NCBI RefSeq assembly: GCF_017884005.1
Contig: NZ_QFAY01000032.1
Coordinates: 1 to 28,675 of the forward strand
Reading direction: 5' to 3'
Source of the DNA: Streptococcus panodentis
Lineage (GTDB): Bacteria > Bacillota > Bacilli > Lactobacillales > Streptococcaceae
DNA length: 28,675 bases
This document shows, piece after piece, positions 1 to 7,768 of this stretch. Under the pieces are notes generated by a model. That model was not told where the DNA came from. It made no database searches and was given only the letters and a program-made list of their open reading frames with translations. Every line of letters starts with the position of its first letter. Position 1 is the stretch's first letter. The position numbers were made by a program, and so were the translations under genes.

Positions 1-1
1 C

Positions 2-1093
2 TTGCAGCATGTCCAGCAAGTACGTCAGATCAAGGCAGAGGAGATGCGTTATCGTTCCCTGATTGACAAGGTGGATGCAGGGAAGTCTTTGACAGATGAG
101 GAAACTAAATTTTTTGAAGAATATAAGAAAAATCATCCAGATGTTGGAATCAATCCAGCGGTAGAAAAATTTATTACCATTCAAAAAAATCCTGATGAAA
201 TATTCAAGAAAAATTTACAAGAACAATATGGATTTGATAAAGAAACGGCAAAAATATTGCTTAAACTATACAACAATATAAGAGAAAAAGAAGGAAATAA
301 CGCAGACTATGTATTTAATCGATTGGTAGGAGGTGTTGTATACGATACCACATATAAAGATAAGTTGATGTGGGCTAATACGGCAGGTGTTGGTGGTGAG
401 GCGGGTCACCATGGAAGTCTTGGGATCTTAGATCAGTTAGAGAAAGAATACGGTTTAACATCTGCAGAGTTTAAAAAATTATCTCAGGCAATCGGAGATC
501 AGCATGAAGATTCAGCAAAGAAAGGTATTAGTGATTTTGCTCATCAAAGCATTACCACAGCTACTAGTTTGTATAGAGGCGGTCATCTGCGAAGTGCTAA
601 TGTTATAGCTTTTGAAAATTCCTATAAAAACACAACTGTTCCTATGTATGAGCGTATTCCTAAGGCTATATCAAAATTATTTGGAGCAAAAAAGTATACA
701 GATGAATTGGCTGGATGGCGAGGAGACGCAACTGGGGAAGCATTGAAGCAACCAACGATGGGTAATGATGACTATAAAGCAGATTTAGACTCGGTCAATA
801 TTGTTAATTTAATGAAGAAGAAAGATGTGGACTACGCTACTGCTGTTAATCAATATTATAAAGATATTAGAGAAGGGGAATATACTCGTGCGAGAGCATT
901 TGTAGAGAATAGCGGTGGTAGAGACAGAATATTAAAAGAATTATTAGATGCAGAATTGATAGAAGAGAACAATCCGAAGAATGCTTTAAAAGAGCTGAGA
1001 GAAAAAAATCGTGTTGCCTATGATTTTTATAATAGTTTGACGGCAGACAATGGTAAAGGAAACAATGATTTGATCACAGAAGGAGTAAACTAA
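2..1093 (+). CDS. C-terminal part of an LXG-type (T7SS) polymorphic toxin, possibly TelC-like; 5' end outside window
   Basis: The reading frame is open to the left edge, so the 363 visible residues are a C-terminal portion; no secretion (LXG) domain is visible here. The N-terminal ~100 residues are charged and helical. The rest looks like a globular toxin domain with GEAGHHGSLG (H136, H137), WRGDATG (D242) and an Asp-rich stretch NDDYKADLDS (D256, D257, D261, D263). A TipC-like immunity gene follows after one base. Known: TelC of S. intermedius is an LXG toxin with an aspartate-rich active site that attacks lipid II and is neutralised by TipC. Inferred: this is a TelC-like or other TipC-paired effector. 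The TTG at position 2 is probably not the true start. The gene is AT-rich compared with aspS, as accessory toxin genes often are. The immunity pairing is better supported than the toxin activity. Confidence 0.6.
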   Translation: MQHVQQVRQIKAEEMRYRSLIDKVDAGKSLTDEETKFFEEYKKNHPDVGINPAVEKFITIQKNPDEIFKKNLQEQYGFDKETAKILLKLYNNIREKEGNNADYVFNRLVGGVVYDTTYKDKLMWANTAGVGGEAGHHGSLGILDQLEKEYGLTSAEFKKLSQAIGDQHEDSAKKGISDFAHQSITTATSLYRGGHLRSANVIAFENSYKNTTVPMYERIPKAISKLFGAKKYTDELAGWRGDATGEALKQPTMGNDDYKADLDSVNIVNLMKKKDVDYATAVNQYYKDIREGEYTRARAFVENSGGRDRILKELLDAELIEENNPKNALKELREKNRVAYDFYNSLTADNGKGNNDLITEGVN

Positions 1094-1094
1094 T

Positions 1095-1793
1095 ATGAAA
1101 AAAATTATCCTAAGTCTCTTCGCCCTCCTTGTAGCAGGTCTCAGTGTTTTTGGTTTTCTGAGATATAGAGATTATGATTCCCTAAAAAACCCAATTGATG
1201 AAATCTATTATGCGAGTGTTCATTATAAAAACATTCTGGGATTGCCAGATATGAGTAAGATCATAAGAAGTAATACGGCATATGTAGGTGAGCCAGCCTG
1301 GATATACTATCGTCGTGCCAAACCTAAGTTGGCAGATGATGAAGATTTGCAGCTATATATCAATCCCGATGGCTTGCTTGCTGTTCTGTATAGTAAAAAG
1401 TTATCAGGAGATACTTATCTTAATATTGATTATGTATATGAGGACAGCTTCGTTAAACAAAATGTTTCCATTGCTTTCTCCAAAGTTTCGGATTTTACTG
1501 TTCAAGCTTTTATTAATCAATCTAAAAAAAGGGGATATGTCCGGACGGCAGATGAAATTTATCGCTCTATTGGAGGTGAGGAGCCTCCACGTAAGAGTCT
1601 AGTGTCAAAAGAGGAGATTTTGGACTATCTGAAGGATTACGATATTGATCAGGCTTGGTTGGCAGAAAAATCTGACCAAATTCTCTACACTTATTTTCTA
1701 GATATCTGGTTTAAAGAGGGAAGTCAGCGTTATTCCAAAGAAAAAATGGGGAATTTGAAAGTGAAATACTCGGATACCATAGGGAAGGAGTAA
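1095..1793 (+). CDS. TipC-family immunity protein (membrane-anchored), cognate to upstream toxin
   Basis: This 232-residue protein starts with a positively charged N-terminus and one hydrophobic helix (about residues 4-23, ILSLFALLVAGLSVFGFL), followed by a soluble domain that should lie outside the membrane. The form and sequence style (NPIDEIYYASVHYKNILGL, then YVGEPAWIYYRR) match TipC-family proteins, the immunity partners of TelC-type LXG toxins in streptococci. The ATG lies one base after the toxin stop, with AAGGAG at 1080-1085, so the two are one transcription unit. Extracytoplasmic placement fits protection against a toxin that acts on lipid II outside the membrane. The family call is from recollection of sequence style, not alignment. 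An alternative is an unrelated orphan membrane-anchored immunity protein. Confidence 0.65.
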   Translation: MKKIILSLFALLVAGLSVFGFLRYRDYDSLKNPIDEIYYASVHYKNILGLPDMSKIIRSNTAYVGEPAWIYYRRAKPKLADDEDLQLYINPDGLLAVLYSKKLSGDTYLNIDYVYEDSFVKQNVSIAFSKVSDFTVQAFINQSKKRGYVRTADEIYRSIGGEEPPRKSLVSKEEILDYLKDYDIDQAWLAEKSDQILYTYFLDIWFKEGSQRYSKEKMGNLKVKYSDTIGKE

Positions 1794-1916
1794 TACTCGA
1801 GATTTTTTATAATATAGTTTTTAAAGATTTGGTGTAAAACAGAGCAACAATTCTCGAAGAAAATGGAATTTATTGGATAGAACAATAGAGATAAGCATCC
1901 CATACATCTCTCCTTA

Positions 1917-1925
1917 TGCTATAAT
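1917..1925 (+). promoter_or_regulatory. Extended -10 promoter of the small membrane protein gene
   Basis: TGCTATAAT is a perfect -10 box with a TGn extension, 25 bases before the ATG at 1950. No convincing -35 box lies 17 bases upstream, which is usual for extended -10 promoters. The gap 1794-1916 shows no gene and no clear terminator. Confidence 0.7.
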
Positions 1926-1949
1926 AGTCTATAGAAAGTTGAGGAAGCG

Positions 1950-2156
1950 ATGAAAAAAATTCTGCTCTATGCTCTGATTCAGGGGCTGGCTATCTTTGTG
2001 ATTACGGGGCTTTTGGCCTATTTTATGCGGGGGGATTTTTTCTTCCGGGCTTTGGCGCCGATTTTTGGTCTGGCAGCGGGAGGTTTTCGCTTCTTGACGG
2101 CCATGGTGACAAAAGCGTTTGCGCCCAGTCTCTATGAGGATCGGAAAAAAGATTAG
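1950..2156 (+). CDS. Small membrane protein, 68 aa, function unknown
   Basis: The protein is mostly hydrophobic: a first helix at about residues 4-25 (LYALIQGLAIFVITGLLAYF) and a weaker second one around residues 29-50, with a charged tail EDRKKD. There are no Cys or catalytic motifs. The start is supported by GAGGAAG at 1941-1947 close to the ATG, and the gene has its own promoter (1917-1925) and terminator (2166-2192), so it is monocistronic. It resembles the small conserved membrane proteins often found in streptococcal genomes, but I cannot name a family. Confidence 0.75.
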   Translation: MKKILLYALIQGLAIFVITGLLAYFMRGDFFFRALAPIFGLAAGGFRFLTAMVTKAFAPSLYEDRKKD

Positions 2157-2165
2157 CTATTCACA

Positions 2166-2194
2166 AACCTGCAGAAATTCTGCGGGTTTTCTTC
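2166..2194 (+). terminator. Intrinsic terminator after the 68-aa gene
   Basis: The stem AACCTGCAG / CTGCGGGTT (one T-G wobble) around the loop AAATT is followed by TTTTCTT. It starts ten bases after the stop codon. Confidence 0.8.
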
Positions 2195-2269
2195 CTATTG
2201 GCCAGTGGGATTGGCATCCGAGTTTTTTTCAGAAAAATAGTCAGTGAGTGCACTTTCCCCGCCTCTTTG

Positions 2270-2278
2270 TGGTAAAAT
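2270..2278 (+). promoter_or_regulatory. Probable aspS promoter (extended -10)
   Basis: TGGTAAAAT is a TGn-extended -10 box about 30 bases before the aspS ATG. The -35 region (about 2249-2255, TGCACT) is poor. Confidence 0.5.
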
Positions 2279-2309
2279 AGTAACAGCATTAAAAGTTTGG
2301 AGAGTAAGA

Positions 2310-4064
2310 ATGAAACGTAGCATGTATGCGGGACGTGTTCGAGCGGAACATGTCGGTCAGGAAATCACCTTGAAGGGCTGGGTGGCCCGCCGTCGGGATT
2401 TGGGCGGTCTGATTTTCATTGATTTGCGCGACCGTGAGGGCATAATGCAGCTGGTCATCAATCCTGAGACCGTAGCTGCCGAGGTCATGGCGACAGCAGA
2501 GAGTCTGCGCAGTGAGTTTGTACTGGAAGTGACGGGCAAGGTGGCTGCGCGTGAGCAGGCTAATGACAAGCTGGCGACAGGAAGCGTCGAGCTGCATGTG
2601 GAAAGTCTGACTGTCTTAAACACAGCTCAGACGACGCCTTTTGAGATCAAAAATGGCATTGAGGTCAATGACGACACGCGTCTGCGCTACCGCTATCTGG
2701 ATCTGCGCCGGCCGGAGATGCTGGAGAACTTTAAGCTCCGTGCTAAGGTGACCCACTCTATCCGCAATTATCTGGACGAGCTGGAGTTCCTTGATGTAGA
2801 GACACCTTTCCTGTCCAAGTCAACGCCAGAAGGGGCGCGTGATTACCTAGTGCCCAGCCGGGTGCATCCGGGGCATTTCTATGCCCTGCCGCAGAGCCCG
2901 CAGATTACCAAGCAGCTCTTGATGAATGCTGGTTTCGATCGTTATTATCAGATTGTTAAGTGCTTCCGGGATGAGGACTTGCGCGGTGACCGTCAGCCAG
3001 AGTTTACTCAGGTGGACTTGGAGACTTCTTTCCTGTCTGATCAGGAGATTCAGGACATTACAGAAGGCCTGATTGCCCGCGTTATGAAAGAGACCAAGGG
3101 TATTGAGGTGTCTCTGCCTTTCCCTCGTATGAAATATGATGATGCCATGGCTCTTTATGGAGTGGATAAGCCGGATACCCGCTTTGATATGCTGCTGCAG
3201 GACTTGACAGAGCTTGTCAAGGGGATTGACTTTAAAGTCTTTGCGGAGGCTCCGGCTGTTAAAGCGATTGTGGTGAAAAATGCCGCTGACAAATATTCCC
3301 GCAAGGACATTGATAAGCTGACAGAGCAGGCTAAGCAGCACGGTGCCAAGGGGCTGGCCTGGGTCAAATACTCTGCTGGTGAGCTGGCAGGCCCGGTTGC
3401 CAAGTTCTTGACAGACTTGTCAAGCAAGTTGACAGCAGCTTTACAGCTTGAAAATAATGACCTAGTTCTCTTTGTGGCTGATACTTTAGAAGTGGCCAAT
3501 GCTGCTCTGGGAGCCTTGCGGGTTCGGCTGGCTAAAGAGCTGGACCTGATTGACCCATCGCGATTTGACTATCTCTGGGTAGTAGACTGGCCGATGTTTG
3601 AATGGTCAGAGGAAGAGGGCCGCTATATGAGCGCCCATCATCCCTTCACTCTGCCGCAAGAGGATTCGGCTCATGAGCTGGCAGGCGATTTGAGCAAGGT
3701 TCGTGCGATTGCTTACGACATTGTCTTAAACGGCTACGAGCTGGGCGGCGGCAGTCTTCGGATCAACCAGAAAGACATGCAGGAGCGCATGTTCAAGGCT
3801 TTGGGCTTCTCAGCTGAGGAGGCTGCTGAGCAGTTTGGTTTCCTTTTGGAAGCGATGGACTACGGCTTCCCGCCGCACGGCGGTTTGGCTCTGGGGCTGG
3901 ATCGTTTCGTTATGCTTTTGGCCGGCGAGGACAATATCCGTGAGGTTATCGCCTTTCCGAAGAACAACAGGGCATCTGACCCAATGACCCAGGCACCTAG
4001 CCCAGTTGCAGCTGCCCAGTTAGAGGAATTAAGTTTACAAGTGGAAGCACATGAAAAGGACTAA
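2310..4064 (+). CDS. aspS: Aspartyl-tRNA synthetase
   Basis: Class II aminoacyl-tRNA synthetase of the bacterial type that charges tRNA-Asp with aspartate in the cytoplasm. The 584-residue length fits the family. Domains in order: an N-terminal OB-fold anticodon-binding domain (about residues 1-105, with [11 protein letters not shown] and FIDLRDREG), the catalytic core with motif 2 ([16 protein letters not shown], about residues 217-232), the bacterial GAD insertion (about 290-400), then AHHPFT and motif 3 [20 protein letters not shown] near the C-terminus. The ATG at 2310 is chosen over an upstream in-frame start at 2244 because TTGGAGAG precedes it at 2297-2304, the protein then begins [10 protein letters not shown] as in homologues, and the promoter lies between the two starts. 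Its 3' end overlaps the next gene by 14 nt. Confidence 0.97.
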   Translation: MKRSMYAGRVRAEHVGQEITLKGWVARRRDLGGLIFIDLRDREGIMQLVINPETVAAEVMATAESLRSEFVLEVTGKVAAREQANDKLATGSVELHVESLTVLNTAQTTPFEIKNGIEVNDDTRLRYRYLDLRRPEMLENFKLRAKVTHSIRNYLDELEFLDVETPFLSKSTPEGARDYLVPSRVHPGHFYALPQSPQITKQLLMNAGFDRYYQIVKCFRDEDLRGDRQPEFTQVDLETSFLSDQEIQDITEGLIARVMKETKGIEVSLPFPRMKYDDAMALYGVDKPDTRFDMLLQDLTELVKGIDFKVFAEAPAVKAIVVKNAADKYSRKDIDKLTEQAKQHGAKGLAWVKYSAGELAGPVAKFLTDLSSKLTAALQLENNDLVLFVADTLEVANAALGALRVRLAKELDLIDPSRFDYLWVVDWPMFEWSEEEGRYMSAHHPFTLPQEDSAHELAGDLSKVRAIAYDIVLNGYELGGGSLRINQKDMQERMFKALGFSAEEAAEQFGFLLEAMDYGFPPHGGLALGLDRFVMLLAGEDNIREVIAFPKNNRASDPMTQAPSPVAAAQLEELSLQVEAHEKD

Positions 4065-4986
4065 TTTTTATAAACTCTTTCGCTACTATGTTCGCAGAGT
4101 TGCCTATAATGTCAAACTGCTGCGGACCTTAAAGAGCATCTCCCGCGAGAAATACGATGAGAAGATTTCGGCTTCCATTGTTTACGGCTTTCTGTCGGCT
4201 GTAGCGGTCAATTTCTTCTTTCAGCCCGGGCATGTCTATTCCAGCGGAGCGACCGGTCTGGCTCAGGTGATTACAGCCCTCAGTACCCGCTTTCTGGGCT
4301 TTACCATTCCAGTGTCCGTCACCTTTTATGCCATTAATATCCCTCTGATGATTTTGGCTTGGTACCAGATCGGCCATAAGTTCACCGTCTTTACCTTTAT
4401 CACGGTCAGTATGAGCTCGCTCTTTATCCAGTTTGTGCCAGAGGTGACTCTGACCACCAACCCGATTATCAATGCTCTCTTTGGCGGCGTAGTCATGGGG
4501 GCAGGGATTGGATTTGCCCTCAAATCCAGTATTTCCAGCGGCGGGACCGATATTGTCAGTCTGACCATTCGCAAGAAAACGGGTCGCAATGTCGGCAGTA
4601 TTTCCCTCATTGTCAACGGCATTATCATGCTGATTGCCGGTCTGACCTTTGGCTGGGAATATGCGCTCTACTCCATGATTACGATTTTCGTATCCAGCCG
4701 GGTAACGGATGCTGTCTTTACCAAGCAGAAGCGCATGCAGGCTATGATTATCACTAGCCATCCCGATAAGGTCATTGACAAAATCCACAACAAGCTGCAC
4801 CGCGGGGCAACTGTCGTCAAGGGCGCAGAAGGAACCTATAATCATGAGCAAAAGGCAGTGCTGATTACCGTCATCACCCGGGCCGAGTTCAATGAGTTTA
4901 AGTACATCATGAAAAAAACCGATCCCACCGCCTTTGTCTCCGTCGCTGACAATGTACATATCTTGGGAAGATTTGTAGAGGAGTGA
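4051..4986 (+). CDS. YitT family membrane protein (DUF161 + DUF2179)
   Basis: This 311-residue integral membrane protein has a basic cytoplasmic N-terminus, then five or six hydrophobic segments between about residues 40 and 215, with family-typical pieces [34 protein letters not shown] and [12 protein letters not shown]-terminal cytoplasmic domain from about residue 225 ([17 protein letters not shown] to [11 protein letters not shown]) is DUF2179. The cellular role of YitT proteins is not established. The ATG at 4051 lies inside the end of aspS with GTGGAAG upstream, so it is translated from the aspS transcript. A hairpin terminator begins on the last base of its stop codon. Confidence 0.92.
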   Translation: MKRTNFYKLFRYYVRRVAYNVKLLRTLKSISREKYDEKISASIVYGFLSAVAVNFFFQPGHVYSSGATGLAQVITALSTRFLGFTIPVSVTFYAINIPLMILAWYQIGHKFTVFTFITVSMSSLFIQFVPEVTLTTNPIINALFGGVVMGAGIGFALKSSISSGGTDIVSLTIRKKTGRNVGSISLIVNGIIMLIAGLTFGWEYALYSMITIFVSSRVTDAVFTKQKRMQAMIITSHPDKVIDKIHNKLHRGATVVKGAEGTYNHEQKAVLITVITRAEFNEFKYIMKKTDPTAFVSVADNVHILGRFVEE

Positions 4987-5006
4987 AAAGGTCCGGGGGA
5001 CCTTTT
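4986..5006 (+). terminator. Intrinsic terminator after yitT-like gene; founder of the 49-bp repeat
   Basis: AAAAGGTCC, loop GGG, GGACCTTTT: a perfect 9-bp stem ending in a T run, placed directly on the stop codon. Most of this hairpin is the first part of the tandem repeat unit that follows. Confidence 0.85.
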
Positions 5007-5215
5007 CAGCCCGAGCCAGAAAACTGGAAAGCGAGGCAGTTCCGGGGGACCTTTTCAGCCCGAGCCAGAAAACTGGAAAGCGAGGCAGTTCCGGGGGACC
5101 TTTTCAGCCTGAGCCAGAAAACCGGAAAGCGAGGCAGTTCCGGGGGACCTTTTCAGCCCGAGCCAGAAAACCGGAAAGCGAGGCAGTTCCGGGGGACCTT
5201 TTCAGCCTGAGCTTA
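4993..5215 (+). repeat. 49-bp tandem repeat array, four full units plus a partial fifth
   Basis: The marker CCGGGGGACC recurs at 4993, 5042, 5091, 5140 and 5189, exactly 49 bases apart. Each unit reads CCGGGGGACCTTTTCAGCC, then YGAGCCAGAAAA, then CYGGAAAGCGAGGCAGTT. Units differ by only a few C/T changes. The fifth stops matching after about 25 bases. In units 2-5 the base before the hairpin is changed (GTTCC instead of GGTCC), which breaks the terminator stem. Since 49 is not a multiple of 3, the unit is read in all three frames. The open frame 4983-5210 that runs through the array is a product of the repeat, not a supported gene. Confidence 0.95.
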
Positions 5216-5233
5216 GAAACAAAAGAGTGAAGG

Positions 5234-5259
5234 GAACTAAATTTTTAAAAATTTAGTTC
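5234..5259. repeat. Perfect 26-bp AT-rich palindrome
   Basis: GAACTAAATTTTT followed directly by its exact reverse complement. On RNA it would form a 10-13 bp hairpin. It sits between the 49-bp array and a degenerate copy of that array's tail, in the position where the other units carry their hairpin. Confidence 0.9.
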
Positions 5260-5270
5260 TGCCCCACCGC

Positions 5271-5303
5271 CAGCCCGAGCCCAGAAATGAGATGGTGAGG
5301 CAG
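5271..5303 (+). repeat. Degenerate sixth copy of the tail of the 49-bp unit
   Basis: CAGCCCGAGCCCAGAAAT...GGTGAGGCAG aligns with CAGCCCGAGCCAGAAAA...AAGCGAGGCAG of the array. The hairpin half of the unit is missing and the 26-bp palindrome stands in its place. Confidence 0.6.
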
Positions 5304-5566
5304 GAAGGTTGCAGATGAGTGGCTGTCCCAGCTTCAATAGCCTGCTTTTGAGACTTCTTCACGGAAGCTCTATCCGCCGCCTCAACCCCCTTCTCTGAAG
5401 CTTTTGAGCGGGTCAAACGAAAAGACCTTAGGTTTTTCCTTTCGGCAATGAAAGGACGGAGGCGTTTGCTTGTGTGCCGACCGCTTAAGGCCAACTGACA
5501 CAGCATAGGGGTTCCGGTCAAGTCTAATATCGTCATTTAGTTTATCTTTTATTACTTTGTTAGCTC
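5304..5566. other. Gene-free stretch between repeats
   Basis: No supported gene. A leftward open frame of 99 codons (5237-5536) exists, but it has no Shine-Dalgarno sequence, runs through the palindrome and the degenerate repeat, and has a low-complexity basic composition. I can see no promoter, RNA gene or conserved domain. Confidence 0.5.
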
Positions 5567-5608
5567 GCCTTGCCGTACGCCAGTACTGTCTGCGGCTCGC
5601 TGCCTCAT
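5567..5608 (+). repeat. Diverged fragment of the streptococcal intergenic repeat
   Basis: CTCGCCTTGCCGTACGCCAG followed by TACTGTCTGCGGCTCGC matches the core of the copies at 13140 and 14006 (TCGCCTTGCCGTAGTCCAG, then TACAGCCTGTGGCTAGC) with about one mismatch in five. The flanks no longer match, so it is an old, decayed copy. Confidence 0.6.
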
Positions 5609-5636
5609 ACTAAAAGCAAACTAAAAGACTGTACAC

Positions 5637-5664
5637 AAAAAAAGAGACAAGAGCTCTTTTTTTT
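5637..5664 (-). terminator. Terminator of the malR-pulA unit
   Basis: On the leftward strand AAAAAAAAGAG is followed by a short loop and CTCTTTTTTT, beginning one base after the pulA stop codon. Confidence 0.75.
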
Positions 5665-5665
5665 C

Positions 5666-7741
5666 TTATTTCAGCACGATGACTTGCTTGCTGGGAACGG
5701 GATAGCTGTCCGCCAGAGGAGCGATGGGGGCTTGGACATCAATGGCCGGATACTGCAGGTAGAGCTGCTGCCTGTCTTTGTTCTCATAAAGCATCTCTTG
5801 GTCGCCAAAGTTGACGACAATGGTCAGCGTCTGCCTGCCCTTTTGGATCTTGTATTCCAGCAGGCTGTCCGTCAGCCAGCGGACCTGACAGGCTTTTTTA
5901 ATCTCAGCACTGGTCTGGAAGCGCAGGAGCGGATGCGCCCTTCGAAAGGCAATCAGCTTCCTGAAAAAGGCAATGTCTTCCATATAATGCAGTGAGCGCA
6001 GCCAGTCCAGCTTGTTGACTTCGTCTGGCAGATTGTAACTGTTGTCTATTAGATTTTTGGTCCGGAAAAACTCCTGCCCGCTGTGGATAAAGGGAATGCC
6101 CTGAGCCAGCAGGACCAGATGCAGGGCCAGCCGAGAATTGGCCAGCCGCTGCCGCAGCGTAATCGAAGGATTCAGAATGTCAAAATAGTCAAAGACAGTA
6201 GCATTGTCATGGCACTCTACATAATTGAGAGCCTGCTGGGGAGCCAGAAAGTGAGCTGGACCTTCTAGCCCGACATTGGCTGTTAGGACATTGGCCATTT
6301 GGCTGGCGGCCTCCTTGCCGTCAGTCTGTCGGCTCTGGGCGATGGTTTGCTTTACCGTGTCGCGGAAGTGGTCGCTGAAAAAGCCGTAGTCAGGCAGCTG
6401 CTTGGCATTGTACTGATGGGCCAAAAGCTCGGTGTCCAGCCCGGTGTCCATCTGCCAGCCTTCTCCGTAGAGATAGATCTGGGGATAGATGGCCTTCAGC
6501 TCCTGGGCAATCTGCTTCATGGTCTCTGTATCCAGAAGCCCCATGAGGTCAAAGCGGAAACCGTCAAAGCCATAGAGGGTAATCCACTGCCTAACCGACT
6601 GCTTGATATAGCGGCGAACCATGGCCTTCTCGCTGGCGACATCATTGCCGCAGAAGCTGCCGTTAGTACGAAAGCCGATGGCATTCAAACGGTAGAAATA
6701 GCCGGGAACAATCTTTTCAAACGCATAGGTGTCGGCATTATAAACGTGATTATAGACGACATCCATGATGACACTGATGTCGGCCTGGTGATAGGCGGCG
6801 ACAGCGGCCTGCAGTTCCTCAATGCGGGCATAAGGGTCCCGCGGCTTGCTGGTAAAGCTGCCGTCAGGGACATTGTACTGGACGGGGTCATAACCCCAGT
6901 TATAGACCAATTCAGGGTGTTTTTCGTCAACGCTGCCGAAATCATAGACCGGCATGAGCTGGACGTGGCTGATGCCCAGATTTTTCAGATAATCCAGGCC
7001 AAATCGCTGGCCGTGAACCTGCGGTGACTCGCTCAGAGAAGCAAATTTACCGGGCTGTGAAAAACCAGCCTCTTTTTGCATAGAAAAGTCGCGGACACTC
7101 ATTTCGTAGATGACCGCCTCGGTCGGGTCCAGCTGAGTCTTAGCCCGCTGAATAGGCTTGGCGATGCGGTTCAAATCAATAATATAGCTGCTGCCGGAAT
7201 TGACATCAGAGGACAGGGCATAGGGGTCGTGGACTTCCGCCCACCTGCCGTTGACCTTGTGAAGGTAGGAGTAGGCCTGCCCTTCCAAATCCCCCTCGAC
7301 CCGGGTATGCCAGACCCCCTTGTCCAGCCGCTTGAGATGATAGACCTGATGTTTGAGATGCAGGAGGACCTTTTCTGAAATAGGAGCCCAGAGCTTGAAA
7401 TCCGTCGCCTGCGGGCTGTAGCGAGCGCCTAAGTCTGTGTCGCTGCAGTCAAAGATTTGGTCAAAAACCGGCTTTTGAACGATATGGCGGTACTGCAGGC
7501 CAGTATGGTTGCGGTCCTGATCATAGACCTTGTAGGACTGGGTCAGGTCAATGGGCTCATTAGCAGAAACCGTGTAGATAATCCGTTCTTCCTGATTGTT
7601 AATATTTTTAATCGTCAGAGGACTGGAGCTGTGCCGGTCCTCCAGCGTAAAGTGGATGGAGTAGGCATCAAAGTTTTTTTCCAGTTCAATGCTGATGATA
7701 TTTTCATCGTCCAAATAAGCCTCAAACTTCCGAAAGACCAT
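5666..7741 (-). CDS. pulA: Type I pullulanase, cytoplasmic (GH13)
   Basis: This enzyme hydrolyses alpha-1,6 branch points in glycogen, pullulan or branched maltodextrin. The protein has 691 residues with no signal peptide or cell-wall anchor, so it is intracellular, unlike the large surface pullulanases of streptococci. An N-terminal beta-rich region and a CBM48-like region (about residues 105-190, FKLWAPISEKVLLHL) precede the GH13 barrel. The type I signature YNWGYDP is at about residues 280-286. Catalytic residues are the nucleophile in GFRFDLMG (about D397), the acid/base in YGEGW (about E426) and the transition-state Asp in ECHDN (about residue 509). AAAGGAGG lies upstream of the ATG. It starts 27 bases after malR, so the repressor and the debranching enzyme are probably cotranscribed. 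Confidence 0.93.
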   Translation of the reverse strand: MVFRKFEAYLDDENIISIELEKNFDAYSIHFTLEDRHSSSPLTIKNINNQEERIIYTVSANEPIDLTQSYKVYDQDRNHTGLQYRHIVQKPVFDQIFDCSDTDLGARYSPQATDFKLWAPISEKVLLHLKHQVYHLKRLDKGVWHTRVEGDLEGQAYSYLHKVNGRWAEVHDPYALSSDVNSGSSYIIDLNRIAKPIQRAKTQLDPTEAVIYEMSVRDFSMQKEAGFSQPGKFASLSESPQVHGQRFGLDYLKNLGISHVQLMPVYDFGSVDEKHPELVYNWGYDPVQYNVPDGSFTSKPRDPYARIEELQAAVAAYHQADISVIMDVVYNHVYNADTYAFEKIVPGYFYRLNAIGFRTNGSFCGNDVASEKAMVRRYIKQSVRQWITLYGFDGFRFDLMGLLDTETMKQIAQELKAIYPQIYLYGEGWQMDTGLDTELLAHQYNAKQLPDYGFFSDHFRDTVKQTIAQSRQTDGKEAASQMANVLTANVGLEGPAHFLAPQQALNYVECHDNATVFDYFDILNPSITLRQRLANSRLALHLVLLAQGIPFIHSGQEFFRTKNLIDNSYNLPDEVNKLDWLRSLHYMEDIAFFRKLIAFRRAHPLLRFQTSAEIKKACQVRWLTDSLLEYKIQKGRQTLTIVVNFGDQEMLYENKDRQQLYLQYPAIDVQAPIAPLADSYPVPSKQVIVLK

Positions 7742-7768
7742 GGCTTGCCTCCTTTTTAGAAAAATGCA

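Noticed and set aside
4129..4959. Leftward 276-codon frame opposite the yitT-like gene
   Set aside because: Antisense shadow with low-complexity His/Asp/Gly/Asn content; the rightward gene has clear DUF161/DUF2179 features.
4983..5210. 75-codon open frame through the tandem repeats
   Set aside because: It is produced by the 49-bp repeat read in rotating frames, begins inside the yitT stop region and has no Shine-Dalgarno sequence of its own.
4986..5215. CRISPR array
   Set aside because: Units are directly adjacent with no unique spacers; it is a simple tandem repeat.
5237..5536. Leftward 99-codon frame in the gap before pulA
   Set aside because: No Shine-Dalgarno sequence, runs through a palindrome and a degenerate repeat, no recognisable domain.
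6299..7027. Long rightward frame of 242 codons opposite pulA
   Set aside because: Antisense shadow of a GC-rich gene; pulA on the other strand has all catalytic motifs.
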